In this document: positions 24,296-32,941 of the stretch, in pieces
How positions within the stretch are numbered: position 1 is the first letter of the stretch
Layout of the letters: each line of letters opens with the position of its first letter
Assembly: GCA_016278515.1 (NCBI GenBank)
Contig: JADQBR010000119.1
Coordinates: 1 to 64,000, forward strand
DNA from: Bacillota bacterium
GTDB lineage: Bacteria; Bacillota; JADQBR01
Reading direction: 5' to 3'
DNA: 64,000 nucleotides
Notes under the pieces: model-generated
Seen by the model: only the letters and a program-made list of their open reading frames with translations
Database searches by the model: none
What the model was told of the DNA's origin: nothing
Program-made: the position numbers and the translations under genes

Positions 24296-25348
24296 TCACT
24301 TGGCACCCCCTATTTTTTTCCTCAACTTATCCCACAATCTCTGCATAAGGATACTAGTGGCTGAGAAATAAATAATAGTAGCAATAATGGTGTCGGCAAT
24401 TTCTGGGGGAATACTAGTCATGGCATTCATAAAACCTTTCCCTGTGTGCAGCAGTCCAAAAAAAACGGCTGCGCCTAAAACTCCCCATGGCGAATTAGCT
24501 CCTAATAATGAAACAGCAATGCCATCAAAACCTTGCGAAGGTAAAATCCCAATTTGGATATTAGAGGCATAACCGGCGTAAAAGGTGACACCGGCCAGAC
24601 CTGCCAACATACCTGCAATGGTCATGGAAATGATAATACTCCTATTGACATCGATGCCCGCCGCTTCAGATGCATGTCGATTAAAACCAACGGCCTTTAA
24701 CTCGTAACCCAAAGTCGTCCGGGTTAGAACAAAAGCAATCAAGATTACGATTATAATTGCTATAAAGATGCCCAGGTTAATGTAAGAGTCATTAAAAAGA
24801 TCCGTGAGCCATTGGACCTTCAAAGATGCATACTGGGAAAGACGCTGGGACTCAGTTTCCATAAAACTACCTTTAAAATAGGCAGGAACAGTATAATAGA
24901 CTGTCCAGTAGGCAATCCAGTTCATCATAATGGTAGATACAACTTCATGAACATTAAATCGCGCTTTTAGCCAACCTGGTACTGCGGCCCAAAGACCGCC
25001 TCCCAGGGCGGCAGCACCGACCATCATCGGCACCAGCATCGGTTTTGGCCAAGCATAGGTAAGACCGATGGCTGTCGCACAAAGTCCTCCGATCAGCATC
25101 TGCCCTGCAGCACCAATATTAAATAAACCGGTTCGAAAAGCAAAGGCCACGGAAAGGCCTGTTAGAATCAACGGTGTAGCAGTTGCTAGGGTATTGCCAA
25201 TGCGTTCAATATTCATCAATCCACCCTGGAATAGATAGAGATATCCATCCACGGGACTACTCTTGGCGACTAGCATCAGAAGACTTCCCGCCATAAGCCC
25301 TAAGATAACTGCAACGATGGCCAGTATCAAATCTTTGTTTATTTTCAA
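24296..25348 (-). CDS. ABC transporter permease, nucleoside type (first permease)
   Basis: A 350-residue permease of the same family, with LTGLSVAFAFRTGLFNIGAA near residue 60 and GFNRHASEAAGIDVNRSII in the coupling loop. It is predicted to have about ten helices. The TTG start overlaps the ATPase stop (TTGA), and its stop overlaps the next permease start region, so all three transporter genes are translationally coupled. Confidence 0.9.
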   Translation of the reverse strand: MKINKDLILAIVAVILGLMAGSLLMLVAKSSPVDGYLYLFQGGLMNIERIGNTLATATPLILTGLSVAFAFRTGLFNIGAAGQMLIGGLCATAIGLTYAWPKPMLVPMMVGAAALGGGLWAAVPGWLKARFNVHEVVSTIMMNWIAYWTVYYTVPAYFKGSFMETESQRLSQYASLKVQWLTDLFNDSYINLGIFIAIIIVILIAFVLTRTTLGYELKAVGFNRHASEAAGIDVNRSIIISMTIAGMLAGLAGVTFYAGYASNIQIGILPSQGFDGIAVSLLGANSPWGVLGAAVFFGLLHTGKGFMNAMTSIPPEIADTIIATIIYFSATSILMQRLWDKLRKKIGGAK

Positions 25349-26874
25349 GCGGAAACACCTTCCTTTACGCCGGCCATCATTAAGCCTACCTCATTTTCAT
25401 TAGTTTGGTTCGCTTGGACAATACCCACCAGTTCCCCATTGTTGATGGCGGCGATTCTATCGGAAACGTCCAATATCTCATCTAATTCCAAGGATATCAA
25501 GAGCACTGCTTTGCCTTTATTTCGTTGCTCTACTAATTGTTCATGAATATACTCGATGGCCCCTACGTCGAGACCCCGGGTGGGTTGTACGGCGATCAAA
25601 AGATCTACATCCCGAAAGATCTCTCTGCCCACGATGGCCTTTTGCTGGTTGCCACCTGATAGGGAACGAGTAGAAGAGGCAGCACCCTGACCGGCGCGCA
25701 CATCGAATTGCTCGACAATCTGCTCCGCATACTGATGAATCTGCTCCTTATTTAAAATACCCCGTTGCGAAAATGGCTCCTGGTGGTAGACCATCAGAAT
25801 CAAATTCTCCCGCACAGTATAGTCAAGAATCAGTCCGTGCTTGTGCCTGTCTGCCGGAATATGAGCAACCCCTTTACCGATACGCTGGCGAATGGAATGG
25901 TTGGTGATATCTGCCCCATTAAAAATAATTTTGCCCGCTTGAGCCCGCTTGAGCCCAATGATGGACTGCACCAGTTCTTCCTGCCCGTTTCCGTCAACAC
26001 CGGCAACTCCCACAATCTCTCCCCGGCGCAGCTCTAAAGAAAAGTCTTTTAGGCCAAGAACTCCCTGAGTATTTCGCACCGACAAATTTTCTAAGCGTAA
26101 TACCACTTCGCCTGGTTCTTTATCTTCTTTTTCAGTAGTAAAAGAAACATTCCGTCCCACCATCATCTCTGCCAGTTTTTCTTCAGAGGTTTCCTTAACA
26201 TACACCGAGTCAATATACTTACCACGGCGAATTACAGTGCAGCGGTCAGCAATGGCCTTAATCTCTTTTAGTTTATGGGTAATTAAAATGATAGATTTCC
26301 CTTCGGCAACGAGGTTTTTCATGATGTTCATTAATTCTTGAATTTCTTGAGGCGTTAGAACCGCCGTAGGTTCATCAAATATTAGAATATCAGCATTACG
26401 ATACAGCATTTTTAGAATCTCCACCCGTTGCTGCATTCCAACAGAAATGTCGGCAATTTTTGCAGAAGGGTCTACTTTTAGACCATATTTTTTGGAAAGC
26501 TCCCGAATCCGTTCTGCTGACGAACGAATATCTATAACGAGGCCCTTGGTAGTTTCAATGCCTAAAATGATGTTTTCAGTGACAGTGAAATTATGCACCA
26601 GCTTAAAATGTTGGTGAACCATGCCAATTCCCAGATCATTAGCGGCATTAGGATTGGCAACGCTAACTTCTTTCCCTTTCATACGAATGGTGCCGTTGTC
26701 AGGTTGATAGAGGCCAAAAAGGATGCTCATCAACGTAGACTTACCAGCACCGTTTTCACCTAATAAAGCGTGGATTTCGCCCTTTTGCAATTGGAGGGTA
26801 ATATCATCACAGGCCACGATGCCGGGAAACTCTTTTCTGATCTTCAGCATTTCAACCACGTATTCGTATTCCAT
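25345..26874 (-). CDS. ABC transporter ATPase, nucleoside/sugar type
   Basis: A 509-residue double nucleotide-binding-domain ATPase. The N-terminal domain has a Walker A (GENGAGKST), a signature-like ISVGMQQRVEI and a Walker B (ILIFDEPTAVLT). The C-terminal domain has a degenerate Walker A (GVDGNGQEEL) and the full signature LSGGNQQKAIVGRE. This layout is typical of ribose, galactose and nucleoside importers (YufO/NupO). ATG at 26874 follows AGAGGGGA. It energises the two downstream permeases, with the BMP lipoprotein upstream as binding protein. Confidence 0.93.
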   Translation of the reverse strand: MEYEYVVEMLKIRKEFPGIVACDDITLQLQKGEIHALLGENGAGKSTLMSILFGLYQPDNGTIRMKGKEVSVANPNAANDLGIGMVHQHFKLVHNFTVTENIILGIETTKGLVIDIRSSAERIRELSKKYGLKVDPSAKIADISVGMQQRVEILKMLYRNADILIFDEPTAVLTPQEIQELMNIMKNLVAEGKSIILITHKLKEIKAIADRCTVIRRGKYIDSVYVKETSEEKLAEMMVGRNVSFTTEKEDKEPGEVVLRLENLSVRNTQGVLGLKDFSLELRRGEIVGVAGVDGNGQEELVQSIIGLKRAQAGKIIFNGADITNHSIRQRIGKGVAHIPADRHKHGLILDYTVRENLILMVYHQEPFSQRGILNKEQIHQYAEQIVEQFDVRAGQGAASSTRSLSGGNQQKAIVGREIFRDVDLLIAVQPTRGLDVGAIEYIHEQLVEQRNKGKAVLLISLELDEILDVSDRIAAINNGELVGIVQANQTNENEVGLMMAGVKEGVSA

Positions 26875-26968
26875 CAGATCCCCTCTTTCTCATCCCAAGG
26901 GATTTCATAAATAAAATGAAAGGGGCGGATTAATCCGTCCCTTTCATTAAGTTGTCAAAAGAACATTA

Positions 26969-28054
26969 CTACTTAATCAAGTCCCCTTGTTCATCCGAAA
27001 CTGTAATTTTGCCTGCTTGGAGGTCCTTAAATACATCTGTAATCTGCTTTTGAACATCATCACTTAAATTGGGATTTTGAACCGGAATACCTATCCCATT
27101 GTTGGTAGAATCAAATACCAAGGTTTCCCCGCCAGGGAAGCTACCTTCCTTTTCAGCATTGACCATATCATAAGCGGCCTGGTCAATGCGCTTCATGGCA
27201 GATGTTATAATAATGGATTTATCCCCTTCATAGATGCCTTCAGTAAACTGGTCCACGTCAACACCGATAATCCATACTTCCTGGCCAGTTTTGGCTCTTG
27301 ATTTAGCTTCATTGATAGCGCCAACGCCAACGCCGCCGGCAGCGGTAAATATAGCCTTTACTCCCTTGTCATACATTTGAGCAGCCAATTGTTGTCCGGC
27401 AGCCACATTATCGAAGCTTCCTTGATATACTACGTTTTCGGCTTGCATGGCTACTTTTGTATCAAAATTGTCGTTAGCATACTGAATCCCTTGTTGGAAT
27501 CCCCAATTATATTTCTGCACGGCAGGGATTTCCATTCCCCCAATAAAGCCAACCTGGCCTTCTTGTAGCTGTAAAGCTGCAGCCACACCGGCTACAAAAC
27601 CGGATTCATGCTCTGCAAAAAAGATGGAAACAGTATTATCTTTAACCACCGAATTGTAATCACCGTTGTGAGGGGTGCCATCAATTAAGACAAATTTTGC
27701 ATCAGAGTATTTGTCTTGAGCTTGAAAGATTGCTGTTTCAAACTTATACCCAGGAGTAACTATCATTCTGTATCCGGCATCATATAAGTTGCCTATTTCT
27801 TTGATATAATCCGCTTCGGTGGTGCCATTAGGCTTTAAGTATTTAGTTTCCAGGCCAAAGTCTTCTCCTGCTTTAACAACGCCTTCCCACGTTCCTTGGT
27901 TAAAAGACTTGTCGTCAATAGTACCGGCATCGGTAACCATACCTACCTTAAATGCAGCTGTATTTTCAGTTGATGCTCCACCGCCGCAACCCGCAACAAC
28001 AAGACCAACCATCAATAATCCTACTAATAAAACGCTAATTCGTTTGTTAAACAT
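26969..28054 (-). CDS. BMP-family substrate-binding lipoprotein (nucleoside)
   Basis: About 361 residues. A signal peptide ends in lipobox VAGC, then a glycine-rich linker and the BMP/Med domain: KVGMVTDAGTIDDKSFNQGT, and later GWEG-like VVKAGEDFG and VGFIGGMEIP. BMP proteins such as PnrA bind purine nucleosides. Start at ATG 28054 behind GAGGAGG; a longer frame without signal-peptide sense runs to 28132. It is the extracellular receptor of the ABC transporter encoded directly downstream, in the operon with deoC. Confidence 0.92.
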   Translation of the reverse strand: MFNKRISVLLVGLLMVGLVVAGCGGGASTENTAAFKVGMVTDAGTIDDKSFNQGTWEGVVKAGEDFGLETKYLKPNGTTEADYIKEIGNLYDAGYRMIVTPGYKFETAIFQAQDKYSDAKFVLIDGTPHNGDYNSVVKDNTVSIFFAEHESGFVAGVAAALQLQEGQVGFIGGMEIPAVQKYNWGFQQGIQYANDNFDTKVAMQAENVVYQGSFDNVAAGQQLAAQMYDKGVKAIFTAAGGVGVGAINEAKSRAKTGQEVWIIGVDVDQFTEGIYEGDKSIIITSAMKRIDQAAYDMVNAEKEGSFPGGETLVFDSTNNGIGIPVQNPNLSDDVQKQITDVFKDLQAGKITVSDEQGDLIK

Positions 28055-28238
28055 TGTTTTATCCTCCTCTAATACCCATCTCGTAACTATTCTTAAGATC
28101 AACCCTGAAACTAGAAGTAAAATTGTACCCATTTTGGCTAAACAGAAAGAAACAACTCAATTAAGTTATCATGACAATGCAGCAAAGCTAAACAGATCTT
28201 ACTTCTATAGGATCATCTCCTCCCTTGAAATTGTTAAA

Positions 28239-28892
28239 CTACCAAGTCTCCACAATCTTAACACCCGAGCTGGTTCCTATTCTGGTAGCACCTGCTGCTA
28301 CCATAGCCATAAGTGTCTCTTTATCCTTAATTCCACCAGAGGCCTTAATGCCCAGTTTTTCACCTATAACGTTTTTCATTAAAGCTACATCTTCGATAGC
28401 GGCCCCAGAGATATTAAAACCTGTGGAAGTTTTAACAAAATGAGCTCCAGCTTCCGCAACAAGCTTACATGCAGTTCTTTTTTCTTGATCGGTAAGAAGA
28501 CAAGTTTCAATAATCACTTTTACTGGTGCCCCATCGGAAGCCTTAACCACATTTTTTATCTCGTTTAAATTATATTCAGAGTCTCCATCTCTCAGTGCTC
28601 CAATGTTAATAACCATATCAATTTCAGTGGCTCCATTTTTTATGGCTTCTTGAGTTTCAAAAACTTTTGCATTGGTCGTAGTAGCTCCTAATGGGAAACC
28701 AACAACTGTGCAAACCTGAACATCAGTACCCTTTAATTTTTGAGCAGCTAAGCCGACAAAAACCGGATTGACACAAACCGTTTTAAATTTCCATTTTGCT
28801 GCTTCGGTGCACAAACTCAAAATATCAGCTTTGGATGCTTCTGGTTTTAAGTTTGTGTGATCAATTAATTCTCTCACGTTAATGTCTGTCAA
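28239..28892 (-). CDS. deoC: Deoxyribose-phosphate aldolase
   Basis: A 217-residue class I aldolase that cleaves 2-deoxyribose 5-phosphate to glyceraldehyde 3-phosphate and acetaldehyde, the end step of deoxynucleoside breakdown. Marks are [33 protein letters not shown] with the Schiff-base lysine in HFVKTSTGF, and KASGGIKD. The start is TTG at 28892, seven bases after GAGGTG. It lies 4 bp behind the SorC regulator and in front of the nucleoside transporter, so uptake and catabolism are one operon. Confidence 0.95.
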   Translation of the reverse strand: MTDINVRELIDHTNLKPEASKADILSLCTEAAKWKFKTVCVNPVFVGLAAQKLKGTDVQVCTVVGFPLGATTTNAKVFETQEAIKNGATEIDMVINIGALRDGDSEYNLNEIKNVVKASDGAPVKVIIETCLLTDQEKRTACKLVAEAGAHFVKTSTGFNISGAAIEDVALMKNVIGEKLGIKASGGIKDKETLMAMVAAGATRIGTSSGVKIVETW

Positions 28893-28896
28893 TATT

Positions 28897-29862
28897 TTAC
28901 ACCTCGTTTTCTGTTAAACCATCAAGTTTCATCACCATGCGTGCAGTGGTTTCATCGGTTACAAGCACATTGAGGTATTTACCTCGCAAAGCCCCTAGAA
29001 TTCCAGGAGCACAGTTAATCCCTCCTGCAATCCCTATAGCGTATTCCTTCTTTTTTATTGCCTGCAAGTCAATACCAATAGTTCTGGCCTCTAAATTTCC
29101 AAAAACCTCACCATTTATCGTAAAGTGTCTCGAACAAATGTCACCCACAGCTCCCTGCTGCCTTAAATTTTCAATCTCATCAACGCTGAAATAACCAGCG
29201 TCCACCAAAACTGATTTTTTACTGGGATAACCGATACTGAATACAGCAATATTCGCTTTGTAACCTAACTCCAATATTTCTTTTACCATGGAATCTGCAA
29301 CCAAAGCTTCCTTTATTTTCTCATTGGTTACAATTGTAGGTACTGTTAGGGAAAAGGGTTTGGCTTGCAATTTAGATGCGAATTGCACCAAAATATCCAT
29401 AGGATTTATTTTTGCATTGAGTCGACCTACACCTCCTTTAAGCTGGACAACTGCAACTTCCTTTAAGTTCTTAGACTTAAGTGAAAAAGCTACTTCTTTC
29501 AATGTGGTCCCCCAAGAAATACCAATTATATCCCCATCCTTGAGTATCCGGTGCAGAAAACCGGCGGTAGTCCTGCCTAGCTGCATTTTAATCATTTTCT
29601 CGTCGTCGCTTGCAATTGGAACTATAATAGCTCTTTTAAGGCTATAAATTTCTTGAAATAAAGATTCAAGCCCCGAGCATGATGAAAGGGGATCATTAAT
29701 TGATATCTGAACAATTCCATGCTCTTTGGCATAGGATAGATATCTCGATATCTGTGGCCGAGATATCTTCATTTCCTTGGCGATTTCGTGCTGGGTATGA
29801 CCTACTTCATAATAAAGTCGAGCCACCCTTACAATAGTTTGCAATCGTTCTAAATCATCCAC
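28897..29862 (-). CDS. deoR: SorC/DeoR-type transcriptional regulator
   Basis: A 322-residue SorC-family regulator. The N-terminal helix-turn-helix (about 1-60: [37 protein letters not shown]) is followed by a sugar-binding domain of the kind that recognises phosphorylated sugars ([23 protein letters not shown]). B. subtilis DeoR is of this family and senses deoxyribose 5-phosphate. The GTG at 29862, eight bases after GGAGG, is preferred to a TTG ten codons upstream. It heads the deo operon and is likely autoregulated through the operator at 29899-29932. Confidence 0.9.
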   Translation of the reverse strand: MDDLERLQTIVRVARLYYEVGHTQHEIAKEMKISRPQISRYLSYAKEHGIVQISINDPLSSCSGLESLFQEIYSLKRAIIVPIASDDEKMIKMQLGRTTAGFLHRILKDGDIIGISWGTTLKEVAFSLKSKNLKEVAVVQLKGGVGRLNAKINPMDILVQFASKLQAKPFSLTVPTIVTNEKIKEALVADSMVKEILELGYKANIAVFSIGYPSKKSVLVDAGYFSVDEIENLRQQGAVGDICSRHFTINGEVFGNLEARTIGIDLQAIKKKEYAIGIAGGINCAPGILGALRGKYLNVLVTDETTARMVMKLDGLTENEV

Positions 29863-29898
29863 GCTATTTCCCTCCGCTGAACCTAGTTTCAATAACTA

Positions 29899-29932
29899 TG
29901 AACATTTGTAATGCTCTTGAACATTTATTCAA
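29899..29932 (-). promoter_or_regulatory. DeoR-like operator: palindrome plus direct half-site
   Basis: On the minus strand the palindrome TTGAATAAATGTTCAA (29932-29917) is followed by a second copy of its 3' half, AATGTTCA (29906-29899). B. subtilis DeoR binds the same layout, a palindrome plus a direct repeat of the 3' half. TTGAAT at its left edge could serve as -35 with TACAAA 16 bases on as -10, so bound repressor would block the promoter. Confidence 0.65.
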
Positions 29933-30026
29933 TAATTAATTCGTTAAATGTTGAAGGAATCCTCCTTGATTTTTATTTTTTTTCAAACTTTTCAGAATAA
30001 CCTTTACAAAAGGGCACAGATGCAAA

Positions 30027-30055
30027 AAAAGGAAGCCTGTGGCTTCCTTTTTTTC
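30027..30055. terminator. Bidirectional terminator
   Basis: Arms AAAAAAAGGAAGCC and GGCTTCCTTTTTTT with a 3-base loop. It lies 14 bp from the end of the copper-amine-oxidase-like remnant at 30069 and would have ended that minus-strand gene. Confidence 0.85.
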
Positions 30056-30068
30056 TTGCCGAAAAGCT

Positions 30069-30155
30069 CTATTTTATGATAGAAACAGTTTGAGTTTCCT
30101 CATCCCAACTGACATTGAAGCCCAACACTTCGGAAACTGCCCGAACAGGAATAAA
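30069..30155 (-). pseudogene. 3' end of a copper amine oxidase N-terminal-domain protein
   Basis: The reverse strand reads TFIPVRAVSEVLGFNVSWDE followed by ETQTVSIIK and a stop at 30069. FIPVRAVSE-LG-V-WD is the signature of the copper amine oxidase N-terminal (stalk) domain, common in secreted Firmicute proteins. Everything 5' of about 30155 is replaced by transposase sequence, so the gene was broken by an insertion or deletion. Confidence 0.75.
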
Positions 30156-30492
30156 GGTTCTTAATAATCAAGACTTCAGCCAGGTAATTAATCTTGAATC
30201 CTTCAGCCATTCGCAAATATCACGACGCTTAAACAATCTACCAACAGAAGTTCTTCAAAAGCTCTTTAAAGACCTAACCTTTAAGGTTATAAAAGAGACC
30301 GGCGTCAATGCTTTCAATGAATCTTTTCAACATCTTCATCTAATTGATTCTTCAACTATTAGCCTGTGTCTCTCTGACCATCCTTGGGCAGATTTTCGTA
30401 AAACCAAGGCCGGAGTGAAGCTTCACCTGTGTCTTAGGTTTTTTGAAAAAGGGGTTTTGCCGGAAAAGGTAGTTGTTACCCAACGCTACTGA
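30156..30492 (+). pseudogene. IS4-family transposase fragment
   Basis: About 110 residues of a DDE transposase: FSHSQISRRLNNLPTEVLQK, then LHLIDSSTISLCLSDHPWAD, then FRKTKAGVKLHLCLRFFEKG. The first catalytic aspartate lies in LIDSSTI. The frame ends at TQRY, long before the other two acidic residues, and the 5' end reads through antisense sequence of the broken copper amine oxidase-like gene. It is an inactive remnant. Confidence 0.75.
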
Positions 30493-30504
30493 GTCAATAT
30501 CTAT

Positions 30505-31161
30505 TCAATACCAGTCGTTATATTGTTCCGGTGATTCTCCTTTAGCTTCAACAATTTCAGGTTTTGTTGGCAGTACCGAATCCTTATCAATATTTATCAG
30601 TTCAACATCGAATTTCCAGTTATCACCGAAATCAAAAAGATATCTCAGTTTTTCACCCTTATATAGATTCAAATCTGCAATTGTCGTTTCTTCTGCAGTT
30701 GCCCCTTCATCTTGAGCATCAGCACAATAAATAGGTTTTCCGGTGCTTATAGTTCCACCAATGAAAAATGCATAGAGATGATCGTTATCAAAATCAAAAG
30801 CTTCCTGGATTGTCAGGTGTAAATCATCAAGAGAATGTTTATGGGATACGCTTATTTTTCTCCATAGTTTTTTTGACAGGCTAACCTTAAATGTATAAAC
30901 ACCCGTCCTGTTAAATTCATGTTCTGCAATGACTGTTCTTTTAACTTCTTTTGGAAACATATCTTTAAAAACTTCAAAGGGATTTTTATCTTTCTCAGGT
31001 TCAAGCTTCCTTTCATGATCATCTGGTAAAAAACATATTACTTCTGAATTCATAATCGTTAAAGCTTTCGCTAAAAGAAATTCACTGGAATATATCCCAA
31101 GTTTTTCGGGAATAAGGCTTTTAATCGTCTCTTCACATCTTCCTTTAGCTCCTTTTATCAA
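30505..31161 (-). CDS. Plasmid pRiA4b ORF-3 family protein
   Basis: About 218 residues. The C-terminal 130 residues match the pRiA4b ORF-3 (IS1096 TnpR-like) domain: VYTFKVSLSKKLWRKISVS, LHLTIQEAFDFDNDHLYAFF, LRYLFDFGDNWKFDVEL and GESPEQYNDWY. Family members travel with mobile elements; their function is not known. The N-terminal 80 residues are of unknown type. The frame stays open upstream to about 31217 (with FFGFGELELIKGAK), running into the transposase fragment, so the real 5' end is lost or uncertain and the gene may be a remnant. Confidence 0.6.
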   Translation of the reverse strand: MIKGAKGRCEETIKSLIPEKLGIYSSEFLLAKALTIMNSEVICFLPDDHERKLEPEKDKNPFEVFKDMFPKEVKRTVIAEHEFNRTGVYTFKVSLSKKLWRKISVSHKHSLDDLHLTIQEAFDFDNDHLYAFFIGGTISTGKPIYCADAQDEGATAEETTIADLNLYKGEKLRYLFDFGDNWKFDVELINIDKDSVLPTKPEIVEAKGESPEQYNDWY

Positions 31162-31187
31162 TTCAAGCTCTCCAAATCCAAAAAAAC

Positions 31188-31424
31188 TTAAATGGTGAAA
31201 ACAAGGGTTTTACCTTCGTTGAAGGCATCAAAGCTTAGATGTTCCATGAAACTAAAGCCGTTGACAGTACTAATTGCTAACTTTGCACCAAATTCTACAT
31301 CAGCATTGGCTTTACCCCGAACAATGGGTCGGATAAATGGCATATGGAGGCTTACTATCCTGTCTTCCACCTTATGTATGCGATGCTTATACAAATCGTG
31401 TTTATACATAAAATCAGCCTCCAA
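31188..31424 (-). pseudogene. IS1182-like/IS5-group transposase fragment
   Basis: A 78-residue remnant: HRIHKVEDRIVSLHMPFIRP, then IVRGKANADVEFGAKLAIST, then FSFMEHLSFDAFNEG. This is the central DDE-domain block of IS1182-type transposases. The 5' part of the gene is deleted, and the 3' end is cut at KTLVFTI and runs into the pRiA4b-type gene. Confidence 0.7.
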
Positions 31425-31531
31425 GGTGCAAGGTTTTTGTAGGGAAGATGCTGTTTCTTATGTACTTATTATATCATAAACACGGCAAATATTCAGTGTT
31501 TGCAATGGTTTTGGGTTGTTCAGCAGCCCCT
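31425..31531 (-). mobile_element. Left end and promoter of the broken insertion sequence
   Basis: On the minus strand TTAGGGGCTGCTGAAC begins at about 31532, like the terminal repeats of IS1182-type elements. A promoter follows (TTGCAA and TATAAT, spaced in TATGATATAATAAG), then the transposase remnant. It is an IS end retained after deletion of most of the transposase. Confidence 0.5.
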
Positions 31532-31534
31532 AAC

Positions 31535-31547
31535 TTATACTTTCTGA
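31535..31547. repeat. Orphan tail of the hairpin repeat family
   Basis: TTATACTTTCTGA equals the 3' tail of the repeats at 7677-7753 and 36264-36345. It begins right where the insertion-sequence end stops, so the IS may have landed in a fourth copy of which only the tail remains. Confidence 0.5.
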
Positions 31548-31563
31548 TCTACTAAAGAAAAAA

Positions 31564-31607
31564 GGGAAGTACACTGTGCTCATCTTTTTGGGCTCAGTGT
31601 ACTTCCC
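31564..31607. terminator. Terminator of the MntA/HepT-like operon
   Basis: A perfect 13-bp stem, GGGAAGTACACTG with CAGTGTACTTCCC, loop of 18. On the minus strand it is followed by six T. It lies about 90 bp past the HepT-like stop codon. Confidence 0.85.
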
Positions 31608-31696
31608 TGGTTTGATTTAAATAAAAGCTACAGTCTGTACGTAAAGTCTCCTGCCTATAGCTACTACGATTCGCATCTTATGTTCTTTCTGACCCT

Positions 31697-32170
31697 TTAC
31701 ACCTGTTCCAGAAAATCTGCAAATGCTAGCAGTTCTATGCGCACCTGATTGAAAAGCAGTCGTAATTGTCGAATGAGGCGATCAATTCGTTCTACATCAA
31801 ATTTGAAAGCGTAAACATTACGTACAACATGTCTAAAACGCAGGTATTCATCCAGCCCTTTGATCGTATTCGCAGAAATCACCAGAGGACGAACTTGTGA
31901 TAAAGCAATACCCATTTGCTGCAATAGATCGCGGTGCCACTCCGATCCGCTTGGGAGGCTCTTGTCCACATCCGTCGCAATATGACGAAAAATGCGTTCC
32001 AGCCCACCATAAAAGTCGTGCAGATTCAGCGCTGCAGAATCGAGATAAAAGTCGTGCTCCGTGGAATTACGGGCTAAACCCATGGCCTGTTCGGCCCGTG
32101 TTACAACTCTCTCTAAATCGGTAAGTTCCTGTTGAATACGACTAGCAACTACCAGATAGCGCTCAATCAT
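31697..32170 (-). CDS. HepT-like HEPN-domain protein (putative RNase toxin)
   Basis: A 157-residue all-helical protein. It matches HI0074/HepT-like proteins, in which a HEPN domain acts as an RNase toxin or as the partner of a nucleotidyltransferase. The conserved region is LDEYLRFRHVVRNVYAFKFD near residue 108; the RHxxRNxY motif is the candidate catalytic site. It overlaps the nucleotidyltransferase gene by 4 bp, as in MntA-HepT type VII toxin-antitoxin pairs, where MntA AMPylates HepT. Start ATG at 32170. Confidence 0.78.
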   Translation of the reverse strand: MIERYLVVASRIQQELTDLERVVTRAEQAMGLARNSTEHDFYLDSAALNLHDFYGGLERIFRHIATDVDKSLPSGSEWHRDLLQQMGIALSQVRPLVISANTIKGLDEYLRFRHVVRNVYAFKFDVERIDRLIRQLRLLFNQVRIELLAFADFLEQV

Positions 32171-32592
32171 ATCTCTTGCCCCTCACGCTCGATTACTGTC
32201 CATAAGGTGGGGCGACACGCATCCATATCCACGAGGTTTATCTCAATATCCTCAGCCAAGTCCATCACCGCTCCCATGGCCCGGAAGGTGTCTTCGGGGC
32301 GAATACCCCAAGCAGCGATGTCCACATCGGACCATTTATTAAAACATTCCGAACGTAGGAGGGAACCAAATACGACTACCCGCTGGGCTCCAAAATCTTC
32401 CTTAAGCAATTTGGCCGCCCGCCGCGCCGTTTCCCAAGCTCTTTCCCGTTTTACTAACAGGTCTCTTTCATCTTCCTCCTGCCGCTGCTGGGCGGTAGCC
32501 CTATATACCGCCATATCTTCTTCACTTATCTTAGGTAAAGAAGCCTTGGTCGTGTTTCGATGTAGTTCATTTCTTGAGACGCCCACCGTCAT
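32167..32592 (-). CDS. MntA-like minimal nucleotidyltransferase (putative antitoxin)
   Basis: A 141-residue protein. The C-terminal half is a polymerase-beta-like minimal nucleotidyltransferase with the motif VVVFGSLLRSECFNKWSDVD (GS followed by DxD), and a third acidic residue in EINLVDMDA. The N-terminal 50 residues are charged and helical. It is first in a two-gene operon with the HepT-like gene. Start ATG at 32592 abuts AAGGGGG; GTG at 32586 is a better-spaced alternative. A sigma-A promoter lies at 32660-32688. Confidence 0.8.
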   Translation of the reverse strand: MTVGVSRNELHRNTTKASLPKISEEDMAVYRATAQQRQEEDERDLLVKRERAWETARRAAKLLKEDFGAQRVVVFGSLLRSECFNKWSDVDIAAWGIRPEDTFRAMGAVMDLAEDIEINLVDMDACRPTLWTVIEREGQEI

Positions 32593-32659
32593 TCCCCCTT
32601 TTGGGTAAGGTTATTGACATAAGAATATTTGCGAAAATACTAGCTCCCCTTTATGTAAG

Positions 32660-32688
32660 ATTATACCATAAAATCCCCCTAGCCTCAA
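32660..32688 (-). promoter_or_regulatory. Sigma-A promoter of the MntA/HepT-like operon
   Basis: On the minus strand TTGAGG (32688-32683), a 17-base spacer and TATAAT (32665-32660), about 68 bp before the start. The rest of 32690-32940 is AT rich and holds no recognised gene. Confidence 0.7.
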
Positions 32689-32941
32689 CTCAAGGCAACA
32701 GTCAGACAGGGGCAAATCCTTCCGCTCGACATCACTTGCCAATTTTTGCAAGTATTTAAGGACCTATGTCACATTATTAAAGTCAACCTTCATTTTAATT
32801 GGTGAATATAGTTTTAGCCTTTTATAAACTTCTGTATACCTCTTCTGCTTTAATTTTAATAGGTTTGTAAATTAACCATTTTTTAGCTTTTCTAATATTC
32901 AAGATTACGGGAACAATAATTATAGGAGGTGAAAAAAATTC

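Noticed and set aside
26969-28132. Longer start of the BMP gene at 28132
   Set aside because: The extra residues precede a normal lipoprotein signal peptide, and the strong ribosome binding site serves the ATG at 28054.
28055-28238. Purine or other riboswitch upstream of the BMP lipoprotein
   Set aside because: No riboswitch core was seen in this gap; the DeoR-like operator ahead of the operon gives a simpler control.
30115-30155. ATG start of the IS4-type fragment at 30115
   Set aside because: The first 14 codons are antisense to the copper amine oxidase-like remnant; the transposase match begins only near 30156.
32132-32608. Open frame of 158 codons opposite the nucleotidyltransferase
   Set aside because: The minus-strand protein has the GS-DxD motif and a promoter; this frame has neither a family match nor a ribosome binding site.
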